Positions 20,812 to 30,002 of a stretch of 32,443 bases of DNA are shown one piece after another. The stretch covers positions 1 to 32,443 of IMG/VR virus record IMGVR_UViG_3300005663_000142. One strand, written 5' to 3'. Source of the DNA: a virus. Both the position numbers and the translations under genes were made by a program. A model generated the notes under the pieces. That model ran no database searches. It worked only from the letters and a program-made list of their open reading frames with translations, and had not been told where the DNA came from. The first letter of the stretch is position 1. Each line of letters begins with the position of its first letter.

Positions 20812-21773
20812 TATTCTTTCTTTATGATCCTCAATTCTTTCTGCAAGGTGAGGATCCAGTAAATATCAAAGCCGATAATCATTGCCTGTTCCCAATCTAT
20901 GTCTCTTCCTGCAGCAACATTTTCCCTGGCCATTTTCTCGAATGTCGCGTAGTCCTCTTCTCGTGGAAGGATCTGCCGGCCAGTCATCTGCTCGATTTCC
21001 TTGAGACGTCTATCGATCTTTCCGATTTTGGCTGCAATTACTCTTGCCTGGTTATCAAATATTATTCCGGTGGGAGATCCGATCCCTGTATATTTCGCGA
21101 CCTGGGTGTCACGATCGTTCGATAGTTTTCTGATCTCGGCCTGGATTTCCTTGGCCGTCTGGCCACCCTTTTTTTCTATGTCGACTTTTGCCCTGGATGT
21201 TTCAGCCTCAAATTTTCTCGTGGGGATGAGCTGCTCTTGAACAGAAACCTCTCTGGCCCTAAGTCCTTGTTCGACCCTCTTCAACATGTCGCCGGCGAAG
21301 TCTCCGATCAGAGTCTCCACCGTATCGAAGCCGAACATGTTCAGCGCCGTTGCGACATCTTCCTCAGATGGCTTCTTTCCTGACATCCTGGCCATGACCA
21401 ACGGCATGGCAGCTTGCTGATAACCTGCCAGGAGCTCCTGTTGTTCTTCTTCCGGGGGAATATTTAACTCCCCCATCGGTAGTCCAAACTGCTGGCCACG
21501 CTTTATGAATTCCATCCCAGGAAAAGGCCTGCCCTTGACACCACCCTTCATGACGTCGCTGACGTCTCCGAAGATTGCATTCATGGCTGACTGTTTCTGG
21601 AGATCCGACTGGATTTTTCCATAGGCCTCATATTCTTTCATGGACTTTTCCAGCCAGGCTTTGGTTTGATAGTCGATATATTTATACTTGTACTGCTCCT
21701 GTACGAGGAAGGGCAGCATTTGTTTGAGGAAGTCAGAGGCTCCTTTTCCAAGACTTTTTAGGTCTATCGCCAT
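20811..21773 (-). CDS. internal virion protein candidate (320 residues)
   Basis: The protein is almost all helical: KQMLPFLVQEQYKYKYIDYQTKAWLEKSMKEYEAYGKIQ at the start, and coiled-coil-like RKFEAETSRAKVDIEKKG and KIGKIDRRLKEIEQM near the end. A central part is Gly/Pro-rich. No enzymatic motif is seen. It lies between the Cys-rich protein and the giant protein in the late operon, and this order (small, medium, large) resembles the gp14-gp15-gp16 set of T7-like phages. The assignment is from context. Confidence 0.5.
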   Translation of the reverse strand: MAIDLKSLGKGASDFLKQMLPFLVQEQYKYKYIDYQTKAWLEKSMKEYEAYGKIQSDLQKQSAMNAIFGDVSDVMKGGVKGRPFPGMEFIKRGQQFGLPMGELNIPPEEEQQELLAGYQQAAMPLVMARMSGKKPSEEDVATALNMFGFDTVETLIGDFAGDMLKRVEQGLRAREVSVQEQLIPTRKFEAETSRAKVDIEKKGGQTAKEIQAEIRKLSNDRDTQVAKYTGIGSPTGIIFDNQARVIAAKIGKIDRRLKEIEQMTGRQILPREEDYATFEKMARENVAAGRDIDWEQAMIIGFDIYWILTLQKELRIIKKE

Positions 21774-21782
21774 TTTATTCTC

Positions 21783-23297
21783 CTATCGAGTAAGGTAGGG
21801 GAGATAGTAAAGCCAACTAAAATCTCCACCGCCACCCTGATCTGATCCTAAGAGTTGAGACATGATGGCTTGCCAGTATGCCTGGTTCCCACCGGCGCCG
21901 GATCCTTGGAGAAATGCGAGGAAAGCATTTATGGCTTGCTGTCCTTCCTGTCTCCTGGCGCCACTGAGGATCTCAGGGATTTTCTCTCCTTCCATGAGTG
22001 TCCCGGTCAGTCCTTGGACCATTCCGGTTGTCCCCATGAGCTCGGAAAATCTCTTATCCAGCTCGCTTATGGCAATCTCACGTCGAACATTGCTGGTTTC
22101 TTGTCTGGTTTCCCTTGATATTTTGTCCAATTCTTTTTGTTCGAATCCGGATCCCAGCATACCGATCCTTGCCAGCTCGTCTTGTTTTGTTTGCTTTGCG
22201 CCGGGCTCTCCAGCCTTGACTCCCTCGATCGCATAGTTTATTACGGCCTGGCGCTCCTGTGGAGTGAGGCCTCTCGGATAATCGAGAAGATAGTTTGCCC
22301 TTTCCATAATCCTGGAGAGCAGATCTTTGAGGCTGCCACTCCATTCGAATTCTCCACCAGGCCCTCCGTTTCCGTCTCCATTACCATCTTCATCCCCATC
22401 ACTGGGGCAGCACCACGTTCTGCCATCACTGGACTTTGTCCGCGTGTGAAACTTCTTGCAGACGAGATCCATACCCAGGCCTTCGTAGGCTCCGGATAGG
22501 GCGTCTTTAAGTGTGTAATATTTCTGTGTTGTGGGGTCCCAGACATAATGCCCTTCCCATTCGCCGGATCTATTCATTCCGGGAGTCTCGGCCCACGGAT
22601 CCCCACCGCCACCGGGGAAGCCTACATCCACCAGGAGCTCATATCCTCCACCTCCGGAACAAGGGTTTCCACCCGGGATAACGTCTTCGTCGCTGCAGCA
22701 CCAGAAATTTCCCTTGTCATCTTTCTTTATGGAAAACCCCTCTTCGCATTGGCTGGAACCAAACGGCAGCTCGTGACCCTTTCCTGGACAGGGACCCACG
22801 CCATCTATAACTTTGTCCTTAGGGCAGCACCAATGATCATCGCCAATTATCCTGTCTGTATATCCTTGCCGGCATCTAACTCCAGGTCTTTTCGGCAGCA
22901 GGAACCCTCCAACACAAGGTTTTTGAGTGCCGTCATCGTCATCGTCGTCATCATCACCGCCATTATCGGTACTGCAATCTTTTCGGCATAACCGGTATTC
23001 CTGCTCGATTCTTTCTCGCGCTCTTGACAGTTCAGCACCTCGAATACCACGGAGATCCCTCATTGCCTGCCGGCGCGCATCCCTACAAGATTGAAGGCAA
23101 GCCGGATCTCTGATCCCACCATCATCATCGTCCCCATCTATAATGGGACCCGGAGGTTCGGGAGGATCTGGAGCGTCACATCTTACAGCGCCGGATCCTC
23201 TAACACACGGAGTAGCTGAATACCACTTTTGAAGGACACCACTTACCCATTTTTTACAGCAGTAAACCTTTTCCTTGGGAAGAATTTCTTCTGCCAT
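21783..23297 (-). CDS. cysteine-rich modular virion protein (504 residues)
   Basis: Twenty Cys are confined to the first 297 residues. Residues 67-108 form a twin CX3C pair (C67/C71 and C104/C108) flanking a 32-residue charged helix. Modules ending in W-C-C follow: C128...C142...W156-C157-C158, C170...C184...W199-C200-C201, and C280...W295-C296-C297. Asp-rich linkers (D57-D59 and an eight-Asp run at 115-122) separate the modules. Residues 318-504 are helical with Gln/Gly-rich parts (LTPQERQAVINYAIEGVKAG, QETSNVRREIAISELDKRFSEL), typical of phage ejection proteins. It is likely a virion protein with a disulfide- or metal-stabilised head. No known family is recognised. Confidence 0.6.
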   Translation of the reverse strand: MAEEILPKEKVYCCKKWVSGVLQKWYSATPCVRGSGAVRCDAPDPPEPPGPIIDGDDDDGGIRDPACLQSCRDARRQAMRDLRGIRGAELSRARERIEQEYRLCRKDCSTDNGGDDDDDDDDGTQKPCVGGFLLPKRPGVRCRQGYTDRIIGDDHWCCPKDKVIDGVGPCPGKGHELPFGSSQCEEGFSIKKDDKGNFWCCSDEDVIPGGNPCSGGGGYELLVDVGFPGGGGDPWAETPGMNRSGEWEGHYVWDPTTQKYYTLKDALSGAYEGLGMDLVCKKFHTRTKSSDGRTWCCPSDGDEDGNGDGNGGPGGEFEWSGSLKDLLSRIMERANYLLDYPRGLTPQERQAVINYAIEGVKAGEPGAKQTKQDELARIGMLGSGFEQKELDKISRETRQETSNVRREIAISELDKRFSELMGTTGMVQGLTGTLMEGEKIPEILSGARRQEGQQAINAFLAFLQGSGAGGNQAYWQAIMSQLLGSDQGGGGDFSWLYYLPYLTR

Positions 23298-23309
23298 TGA
23301 ATCCTCCTA

Positions 23310-23795
23310 TTATCTCCTGATTCTCCTGATTCCTTCGGGTGTCCTACCGGGGAAATTCTGTTCAAGAGCGTCTGTAATAAAGCTCGTGTCTATCCCCATC
23401 CCTTCAGGCCAGCCAAAGTTTGCCGATCGTTTCATCTGGTTGAGCAGCATCTGGAAGACAGTCTTGTCGGCAGAACCGGTGTATGGGCTTTGGTATGGAG
23501 GCTTCATTCCGAACATGGACATCTGTTTCTGCAGGTCCAGGGCATCTGAGAGGGGATCATCTTTCTTCCCGGCGATTTCTCCTATTAGAGACATGGCGAT
23601 AGGTATTATGATGGCCCAGGGAATGCCCTGAGTACCGGCTTCAGCGCCACCGGCTGCACCGAGGCCTCCAGCGCCTTCCCCTTTGAATAAATCCGACAAT
23701 TGGAATTGCCGGAGATCTCCAAATGGGGACTCAGATCTTCCTACCCCACCTAAAAATGACGTTAAGTCAGGTATGTTTAAGTTTGGCATTGGCAT
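23310..23795 (-). CDS. small virion protein with hydrophobic segment
   Basis: The 161-residue protein has a Gly/Ala-rich stretch at about 40-55 (GEGAGGLGAAGGAEAG) followed by a hydrophobic helix (IPWAIIIPIAMSLIGEIAG) that could enter a membrane. The rest is helical (DALDLQKQMSMFG, TVFQMLLNQMKRS). The single hydrophobic helix in a late-operon protein ahead of larger ejection proteins fits a T7 gp14-like role, though it is inferred from place and layout. GGAGGATAC precedes the ATG. Confidence 0.5.
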   Translation of the reverse strand: MPMPNLNIPDLTSFLGGVGRSESPFGDLRQFQLSDLFKGEGAGGLGAAGGAEAGTQGIPWAIIIPIAMSLIGEIAGKKDDPLSDALDLQKQMSMFGMKPPYQSPYTGSADKTVFQMLLNQMKRSANFGWPEGMGIDTSFITDALEQNFPGRTPEGIRRIRR

Positions 23796-23806
23796 TGTAT
23801 CCTCCG

Positions 23807-24439
23807 TTATTTAATCAGAATTGTTTTTGATCCTAGAGAATCTATCTCAAAATGAAAATCTACATCAAAGATAATCACATCTTGAGCTAAAGTATCATTC
23901 GCGTGTGATGAATTCCTAAAAAACCTACATGATAAGACACTGGATATTCTCATTCCTGTGCCAGTGATTGCCGGGAATAGAGTTTTATACTGTTTCCCGT
24001 GTATTAAAGTCCCATCCCCCGATGTTGACGCGGCTGCAGCGCTCGAGGCATCTGAATAGATAATAGTTGTATTTGCAGGGAAGTTTTCGTTTATATTAAC
24101 CCAGGTATATTCTAATCCAAACTTGACAAACTCACCAGCAGCGCCACTTACAAGCGGTGTCCAATGAACATGAAAATTAAGATCGGCTCCCTCTTTATAG
24201 CTATGTGGTAATTGGGTATCGAAGAATACCTCCTCTTCGTTTCCAGCGACGACCTGGTAAGCAAAATGCCAATCATAAATGCCTCTAGAGCCTGCCCCAT
24301 CATCTTTCCATTTGGTGAAGGTTGGATCTTTCACTCCACCTGTTTTAATAGAGTTCAAAGGGACTCTTAAATCATCCCATCTTGGGTTTAAAAAGGCATC
24401 GATTTCCTGCTGAGTATAGAAGTGAAAATCTTTGAGCAT
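23807..24439 (-). CDS. beta-rich virion protein
   Basis: The 210-residue protein abuts the lectin-like gene (its ATG follows that gene's TAA). It opens with a helix and then shows beta strands around GIYDWHFAYQ, EEVFFDTQLPHSYKEGADLNFHVHW and EFVKFGLEYTWVNIN. The LPHSYKEG...HVHW pattern is one I recall from phage virion genes next to tail-fibre genes; no function is known to me. It is likely an external tail component. Confidence 0.5.
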   Translation of the reverse strand: MLKDFHFYTQQEIDAFLNPRWDDLRVPLNSIKTGGVKDPTFTKWKDDGAGSRGIYDWHFAYQVVAGNEEEVFFDTQLPHSYKEGADLNFHVHWTPLVSGAAGEFVKFGLEYTWVNINENFPANTTIIYSDASSAAAASTSGDGTLIHGKQYKTLFPAITGTGMRISSVLSCRFFRNSSHANDTLAQDVIIFDVDFHFEIDSLGSKTILIK

Positions 24440-25270
24440 TTATTCTACCTTTACAGTCCTGGATTTCCCCAGTGGCCCTATTTGATCGCTTGCGATATAC
24501 CGGAAGAGATCAAAGTAACCATAGATTGTGATTCCGGTATTGTTATTGGACGTCACGATGCCCATTTGAGCCGGCGCAAACGGCTGGGTGTGGGTGTAGA
24601 TCCTCTGCCAACTGACGCCATCAGAGCTGTAGTCATAATAAAGAGTTGTCCCATTTCTCCGGATCCTGAAATAGACCGTTGTATTGGGATACATGGTCCC
24701 TCCGGCATAATTGGCAGAGAAAGTCTGATAGTCAGAATTTCTCTGAGCATGGATATCTCTATACTTATTGCCGGACGCCCTTTGGAAATTTATGAGCACA
24801 AGTATATCTGCATTTATGTCTGTGGCATCTTCGAATAGAGCCAGGCATGCGGTGGAGTCGCCGAGGCTGCTTGCGATAAGCTGGCATTTGGCTGCGATCG
24901 TAAAATCTCCTGCAGGAAGAACCTGATAAATCCCCCTGTACCGGGCTGCCCCTTCAGTCGTATGGGTAAGAATCACGTGATGGCCAGCCGGTTCAGAAAC
25001 AGTCAAGGCAGCAGCACCCAAGTCCCATTCTGTCCATTTTGCAGCCAATGCAGCATTATCAAAATGATCATCCTGGGAAGATGGAGTATCAGGGAGTGCA
25101 TCGGGATCCCAAAACGAGTAGGAACTGCCTCCACCGACTTGGACATCTCCGGATCCAGTTCCCATCCACATTATTTCTGTGTCTGTACAATAGAAAAACC
25201 GGCCTTCCTCTATCCCAGCATAGGTCACCCTCTGAGCATCGGTACATCTTACGACTAAAATCTGTCCCAT
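24440..25270 (-). CDS. tail protein with ConA-like lectin domain
   Basis: In this 276-residue protein, residues 1-55 have a small leader with YAGIEEGRFFYCTDT. From about residue 66 the pattern DDHFDNAALAAKWTEWDLG, GDFTIAAKCQLIAS, YPNTTVYFRIRRNGTTLYYDYS and DGVSWQRIYTHT is the beta-jelly-roll of the concanavalin-A-like / DUF1349 type, ending with the usual DLFRY strand. Such domains bind glycans, so a receptor-recognition role is likely. It lies beside the fibre-like gene at 25280. Confidence 0.65.
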   Translation of the reverse strand: MGQILVVRCTDAQRVTYAGIEEGRFFYCTDTEIMWMGTGSGDVQVGGGSSYSFWDPDALPDTPSSQDDHFDNAALAAKWTEWDLGAAALTVSEPAGHHVILTHTTEGAARYRGIYQVLPAGDFTIAAKCQLIASSLGDSTACLALFEDATDINADILVLINFQRASGNKYRDIHAQRNSDYQTFSANYAGGTMYPNTTVYFRIRRNGTTLYYDYSSDGVSWQRIYTHTQPFAPAQMGIVTSNNNTGITIYGYFDLFRYIASDQIGPLGKSRTVKVE

Positions 25271-25279
25271 GGTTATCTC

Positions 25280-25690
25280 CTATATTGAATCCTCGACAGT
25301 TATTGTGTTTCCTGCATAGGAATCTTCAATCCGGATAAGAGCAACGAGGGCCTCAAACATTGTGGTGCACGTGTAATCTATGGAATCCTCAAAGTCCAGA
25401 TCCATCAGTTGGTTCTTCCAGCACTCCTCGACTTCATCATACATGAGAAAATTATGCCTGGCCAACGTGGTGAGGCAAGTCGGGAGTGGCGCCGTCAGCG
25501 CTGCAAGGAGGGCATCGACCTCAGCCTTCGTGTAGTAACCACTGAGATCTATTGGATCCGGCTCTGTGTCGCCGTGTAGGTGGATATCATGGACGACTCC
25601 AGGTCTCAGGACCTTATCCCGAAAATCCTTTTCCTTGTCAGGTTCCTGAAGGAACTCCTGATATTTGTCGTCGTCTTCTTTTCTGCCCAT
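25280..25690 (-). CDS. tail-fibre-like protein
   Basis: The 136-residue protein contains SGYYTKAEVDALLAAL at about residues 50-65, the common trimeric fibre motif YYTKxExDxLL found in phage fibres and their assembly domains. The N-terminus is charged (GRKEDDDKYQEFLQEPDKEKDF), and a helical end follows. It probably connects the nozzle to the lectin-bearing protein or trimerises. Its start overlaps the preceding stop by one base (TAATG). Confidence 0.6.
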   Translation of the reverse strand: MGRKEDDDKYQEFLQEPDKEKDFRDKVLRPGVVHDIHLHGDTEPDPIDLSGYYTKAEVDALLAALTAPLPTCLTTLARHNFLMYDEVEECWKNQLMDLDFEDSIDYTCTTMFEALVALIRIEDSYAGNTITVEDSI

Positions 25691-28600
25691 TAATCTGCCT
25701 TGACACCATAATTCATTTTTAGATTCTTATTGAAGAAAAGGTCATATCCAACTACCTTGCACTCACCTCCAGTTTTTTCGTTGTTTATAAATTTAAAACT
25801 CACATATGTTCCGGGGATCCTCAGGTTCTGTCTTGCCAGAATATCATTCCGGAGCTCGACATTGTCAGTTGGAGTGGTCCCAACGAACGAGGCCGTTGCG
25901 ACTTTTGTCTTTTGCTGATCCGCATAGATCTCCATCGTCAAGGTCTTTTGGTCCGGGAGCTGGTATTTAAGCCACATTCTACGGAGCACGTTGTTCAACT
26001 CTCTCTCCGAGGTTACATTAAAATGTCCGGTCTGGAAGTGAGAGTTTATGGCTGTGCCATTATCATCAAATCCGCGTCCCTGGATGTAGACGTTTCCGTC
26101 CTCTGTGCCGGTCAAAAACATAAGCCCCTCGATCCTCGTCGTTGTGCTCATGAGGTATGTAAGTTTCTCCGGAAAGGTATAGATCGTAAACCATCTCTTT
26201 ATGTAGTTGTAGACGAGCATCGTGTCCGGCTCTGTGTTGGATCCGGTGCAGAGTCCCAGCCAGTACTCCCCATCATCAAAATTATGGCCACCGACATTCT
26301 TGTGCTGGGCTTCGGGATTCAATGTGGCCAGCGTCCTTTCAACGAGATCTGAAGATATCGGCCGGAAGCAGGAGTTTCCGTTAAAGACTTCGATTCCAAA
26401 GGGAGACTTCCAAATTAAAAATTTATCACACACGACAACGGACCATGAGGAGTTGGTCCCGATGTTCTGTGGGAGCTGCTCGAGCTCGTAAAGTGAGGAC
26501 CCTACCTTTGAAAGTCTGAATCCGGAGTCGGTCTTGAGTATGATCAGCCTGTCACCGAATGCTTTTATTTGCCTTAATCTGTCACTCTCTCTGGCTTTGA
26601 CCTGGATAAAATTTGCGTCGGCCATTTCTTCTGAGGTCCCGGTGTTGGTGAAGTAGAGGAAATTCTCATACCCTTCGACGCCGGCGATCCAGAGACGATT
26701 ATCCCAGACTTCCATAAACGGACCAATGGGTGGGACTCCCCGATCATAACTGACTTCGGATCCACCGAGAACAATATTGTCGCTTGCCCTGTCCGTTAAA
26801 GTCGTTGTCGTATTATCAGAGATGTCGGCGAACCAAAAGAAAATCTCCCCACCTGCAGTCGTCCGGTAGAGTCTCCGGGCATTGCACTTAGGATCCGGAG
26901 ACACCGGGATGTTTGTAAGCAGAATCTTCTCTGCGTCCGGATAGATAAATGCAGATTCTGGAGATGGATTGCTTTCGACAGGATAGTTCCCGGATCTTTG
27001 GAAAGTCACTACATACTTAAATCCACCGACCGAGCTGTCTCCGGTCAGTGCCCATTCCTGTGCAGCCGTGTAGTCAAGTTCCGGAAGATAGGCTCCTTTA
27101 AGGTCTATGGATCCGAATCCAATATATTGGAGTACTGATGCTGCAGCGTTGGAGCCGGTGAAACAAAGAAGATTCAAGATATTGCCACCACCGGCACCGT
27201 CAGATGCGATCTTAAAAACATTCCCGGACTCAAAAGTCACCGTATAGGTGGACGCTCCGGCTGCCTCCATCTGTGCCTTGATCTCAGCACAAATAGATGC
27301 TGTCGAATAAGTGGCATTTGTAAGTGTCGCGGTGATCTCGACTCCGTCAGTCTCCTCAAAATCGAGCTTATTATTTGTGGCATCGATAACTATATCCCCA
27401 CTTAAAGCCAGTGTGGGTGCCGAGACTGGAGGTTGGAGACCGAGGCTGTACACCGTGTTCCCTTCGATTGTCACCATTTGATCGAGTGCGATCGTCAACC
27501 GGCCGTCCTCTACCGTTCCTGCAGGAACAGGACCCGGAATCTCCTCACTCGTCGAATAAATTTCAGTGTATGTATTTGTTGAAAGGGTTCTCTTATGGAT
27601 CTCTCTATATTTCCCAGCATAGAGATTTCCTTGGAATTCGATAATATCTCCATGGCCATGGTTGGCAGCAGCAGCGTTTGTGGCAATATTTATCTCGGAA
27701 ACGAACGCACTACTTATTGAATCCCAGGTCCAAATCTGATAAGTCCTTGCTCCTGCCCAGTCCTTAAAAGAGCCTATGGAAACCTTGCCCTCAAAGACTG
27801 CCTCACCCATAACCATGCCCATGGCCAGGGATCCATTTTCCTCTGTCCAAGTGTTTAGATCCGGAGATGAATAGATTTTATTGTCGTTCCCATCAGGATC
27901 TGCATCAGTAACATACTCGAACTTTTGTACAATAACCCAGGCTTTTGAATTACTGTAAAAATAAGAACAGAAACAATAATCATCCACTCCGGAGCTGTCA
28001 TAGATCTTGTTAAATCTATCATAGAGAGTCACATTAAAAGCGTGTATTTCCCAGGTCCATTTTCCCCCACCGTCTTTAGTTGAAACAGCAAGATGAAGGA
28101 CATTGTTCCACGTAAATAACTTTGCAATTCTATTCCGGATATCAGAATTGAAGAGTTGGGCTGATCCGGAAGGAAGCTCTGCAGCTCCATCGTAATTTGA
28201 GATGAGACTGTAGGAAGCTCCATCGTAAGAATAGACTGTATATCCAGCCGTTCTGTAAACGAGGATCCAGAGTTTCCCATCCCAATTGTGCATGCCGATT
28301 GTGTACTGTCCTCCAACAGCAGCAGGGAGCTCCTCGTTAAAGGATCCGTCATACCGGCAGACAAGCTCATCGGTGGCAAATGCGCTGGAAAGACCGAAGA
28401 AAATCTCGTCTGCAAACACTGAAGCGCATTGGCCTTGGGAGACATTGGGGGTAATAGTAGGAGTATATGTATCTAACGTCGACCATGTTTCTCCGTCTGC
28501 CGACTCCATGATTTTGATGTCTGCCCCTGCTGACTGATCGAGGAAGCAGAGCTTGTTCTGGTAGACGAAGGGAGCTCTGGGATCTATATTGTAGAAAGAG

Positions 28601-28917
28601 TCTGTATCTTGCCATTTCCTGGTCCAGGTGTAGATATCTTCACGCATGACAACAGAATCAGTTGTGACAATAACGATTCTCTCTGCGCTATCTGGATCGA
28701 TATAATGGAAGATCCCCCGGATAGGTTCATTGAAGGATGTGAACCCGGCGTTTATTAATTCATACCCGGGTCTTTTTATTTTGGACTTGCCGTCCTTGTC
28801 CGGCTTCCAGTTATTGACAGAGATTACATCCGGAGCTGGGACCTCCGAAGGTGGATCCCTCTCATTCAAACTACCTCCAAGATTCCAGACAGGTAGTTTA
28901 TTTTTCTCAAAGGCCAT
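25690..28917 (-). CDS. tail nozzle-like beta-propeller protein (1075 residues)
   Basis: The N-terminal half (to about residue 500) is made of repeated strand blocks such as FVYQNKLCFLDQ, WDGKLWILVYR, WNNVLHLAV and FQGNLYAGKYREI, as in beta-propellers. Residues 505-608 are an inserted domain nearly matched in the adaptor gene. The C-terminal part has another block series (DNRLWIAGVEGYENFLYFTN, FGDRLIILKTDSGFRL, LIWKSPFGIEVFNGN) and ends with a beta part. This and the next gene resemble the gp12 nozzle and gp11 adaptor of T7-like phages, though it is longer than gp12 (about 790 residues). The start is ATG at 28917, after AGGCAGACTCG, a weak ribosome binding site. Confidence 0.6.
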   Translation of the reverse strand: MAFEKNKLPVWNLGGSLNERDPPSEVPAPDVISVNNWKPDKDGKSKIKRPGYELINAGFTSFNEPIRGIFHYIDPDSAERIVIVTTDSVVMREDIYTWTRKWQDTDSFYNIDPRAPFVYQNKLCFLDQSAGADIKIMESADGETWSTLDTYTPTITPNVSQGQCASVFADEIFFGLSSAFATDELVCRYDGSFNEELPAAVGGQYTIGMHNWDGKLWILVYRTAGYTVYSYDGASYSLISNYDGAAELPSGSAQLFNSDIRNRIAKLFTWNNVLHLAVSTKDGGGKWTWEIHAFNVTLYDRFNKIYDSSGVDDYCFCSYFYSNSKAWVIVQKFEYVTDADPDGNDNKIYSSPDLNTWTEENGSLAMGMVMGEAVFEGKVSIGSFKDWAGARTYQIWTWDSISSAFVSEINIATNAAAANHGHGDIIEFQGNLYAGKYREIHKRTLSTNTYTEIYSTSEEIPGPVPAGTVEDGRLTIALDQMVTIEGNTVYSLGLQPPVSAPTLALSGDIVIDATNNKLDFEETDGVEITATLTNATYSTASICAEIKAQMEAAGASTYTVTFESGNVFKIASDGAGGGNILNLLCFTGSNAAASVLQYIGFGSIDLKGAYLPELDYTAAQEWALTGDSSVGGFKYVVTFQRSGNYPVESNPSPESAFIYPDAEKILLTNIPVSPDPKCNARRLYRTTAGGEIFFWFADISDNTTTTLTDRASDNIVLGGSEVSYDRGVPPIGPFMEVWDNRLWIAGVEGYENFLYFTNTGTSEEMADANFIQVKARESDRLRQIKAFGDRLIILKTDSGFRLSKVGSSLYELEQLPQNIGTNSSWSVVVCDKFLIWKSPFGIEVFNGNSCFRPISSDLVERTLATLNPEAQHKNVGGHNFDDGEYWLGLCTGSNTEPDTMLVYNYIKRWFTIYTFPEKLTYLMSTTTRIEGLMFLTGTEDGNVYIQGRGFDDNGTAINSHFQTGHFNVTSERELNNVLRRMWLKYQLPDQKTLTMEIYADQQKTKVATASFVGTTPTDNVELRNDILARQNLRIPGTYVSFKFINNEKTGGECKVVGYDLFFNKNLKMNYGVKAD

Positions 28918-28934
28918 CGAGTCTGCCTCTCTAC

Positions 28935-29951
28935 CTATGCCTGTTGGATAGTTCTAACCGATGGCCTCTTCCCGGGTGTTGGTCCCTGCGGATTGCTCAT
29001 GCTCATGCCGACACTCTGCAGTTCTTCTGTGTACATGGTGCTTACAGTCTGGGATCCCTTATCTCCGTCACGGAGGAACCATTGTTTCAGCACCCAGTAA
29101 ACGAGGAGATCCTGAGCTGCCCATGGTAGAGCCGGCGAATCCGAGTCTTGTGTGAGATCTGCAGTCTTTCTGAAGTAATATCCCAGGAGCTGGTTTGCTG
29201 CGCTTGCGTTTGGAGTGGGAACAACATAGATCTCGTTATCGTCCTTCCATCCCCAGTATTTCACTGCCGAGGGAGCTGCAGTTTGGCCCACGGTTTCATG
29301 AAGGAAGTTGTCTGTGGGATTGAGGTAGACAAGCGGAACCGGCTTGCTGCCGGCGTTCTGCTGCAGGATGGATTCGAACATAAGGAAATTCTGAAAATCG
29401 ACTGCCTTGTCGCCGGCGTAATTAATGAATCCTGAAAGATCCGTGGCAGCAAATCCGATCGTCGACCAAATTCCATTGGCAATATTAGGTCCTGTGGCAG
29501 CATTGAGATTCAGCGTGCCTGCAGAGGATGAGATCCGGAATATCTTTCCACTGTAAGTGATTGTATAAGTGAGAGCGCCGGCAGCCTCAAGCTGTGTTTT
29601 CATCTGTGCACAGAGAGCCGTTGGCGTGTATGTGGTAGCCACGATCGTGGCCACCAGAGCTCCACCACCTTCATCGAAATCGAGCTTCTGGTTGGCTGTG
29701 GTGATGAGGACGTTCCCATTGATCCCGAGATCTGAGTTGAGATTGTATTCCCTCTGTGCGCTGACGAGGGAGATGTCCACCTCTTTCCGGAAATACCAGG
29801 GAATGGTGTCTATGAGCGCCATCATGAGTTTTCTTTGACCACGGTTTATCATCCTGTTGAGCTCAACGTCCGTCATGAGTCCCAGGGGAGCTTCGGTGAG
29901 CTCGTCTGCCAGGATTCTTATTTCATCTCTTATTTCTTCTCTTGTGTCCAT
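28935..29951 (-). CDS. head-to-tail adaptor-like protein with inserted domain
   Basis: The 338-residue protein starts after GGAGGA. The N-terminus is helical (REEIRDEIRILADELTEAPL, then LNRMINRGQRKLMMAL), as in gp11-like adaptor proteins. Residues 185-270 return to the family pattern: FLMFESILQQNAGSKPVPL, YLNPTDNFLHETVG, PSAVKYWGWKDDNEIYVVPTP. Residues about 78-182 are an insertion also present in the nozzle-like protein. The 'P-x-x-Y-x-x-x-D-N-x-I-x-V-x-P-x-P' element is common in phage adaptors. It probably joins portal and nozzle. Confidence 0.65.
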   Translation of the reverse strand: MDTREEIRDEIRILADELTEAPLGLMTDVELNRMINRGQRKLMMALIDTIPWYFRKEVDISLVSAQREYNLNSDLGINGNVLITTANQKLDFDEGGGALVATIVATTYTPTALCAQMKTQLEAAGALTYTITYSGKIFRISSSAGTLNLNAATGPNIANGIWSTIGFAATDLSGFINYAGDKAVDFQNFLMFESILQQNAGSKPVPLVYLNPTDNFLHETVGQTAAPSAVKYWGWKDDNEIYVVPTPNASAANQLLGYYFRKTADLTQDSDSPALPWAAQDLLVYWVLKQWFLRDGDKGSQTVSTMYTEELQSVGMSMSNPQGPTPGKRPSVRTIQQA

Positions 29952-29971
29952 TTAGTCCTCCTGGAGCATGA

Positions 29972-29995
29972 GGGGGGACCATGGCTGATCCCCCC
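29972..29995 (-). promoter_or_regulatory. hairpin between two late genes
   Basis: A G-run plus A (29972-29978) pairs with T plus a C-run (29989-29995), a 7-bp perfect stem with a 10-base loop, in the short gap between the genes ending at 30003 and starting at 29951. No T-run follows on the minus strand, so it is more likely an mRNA-processing, stability or attenuation element than a terminator. Confidence 0.45.
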
Positions 29996-30002
29996 AAGGC
30001 TC

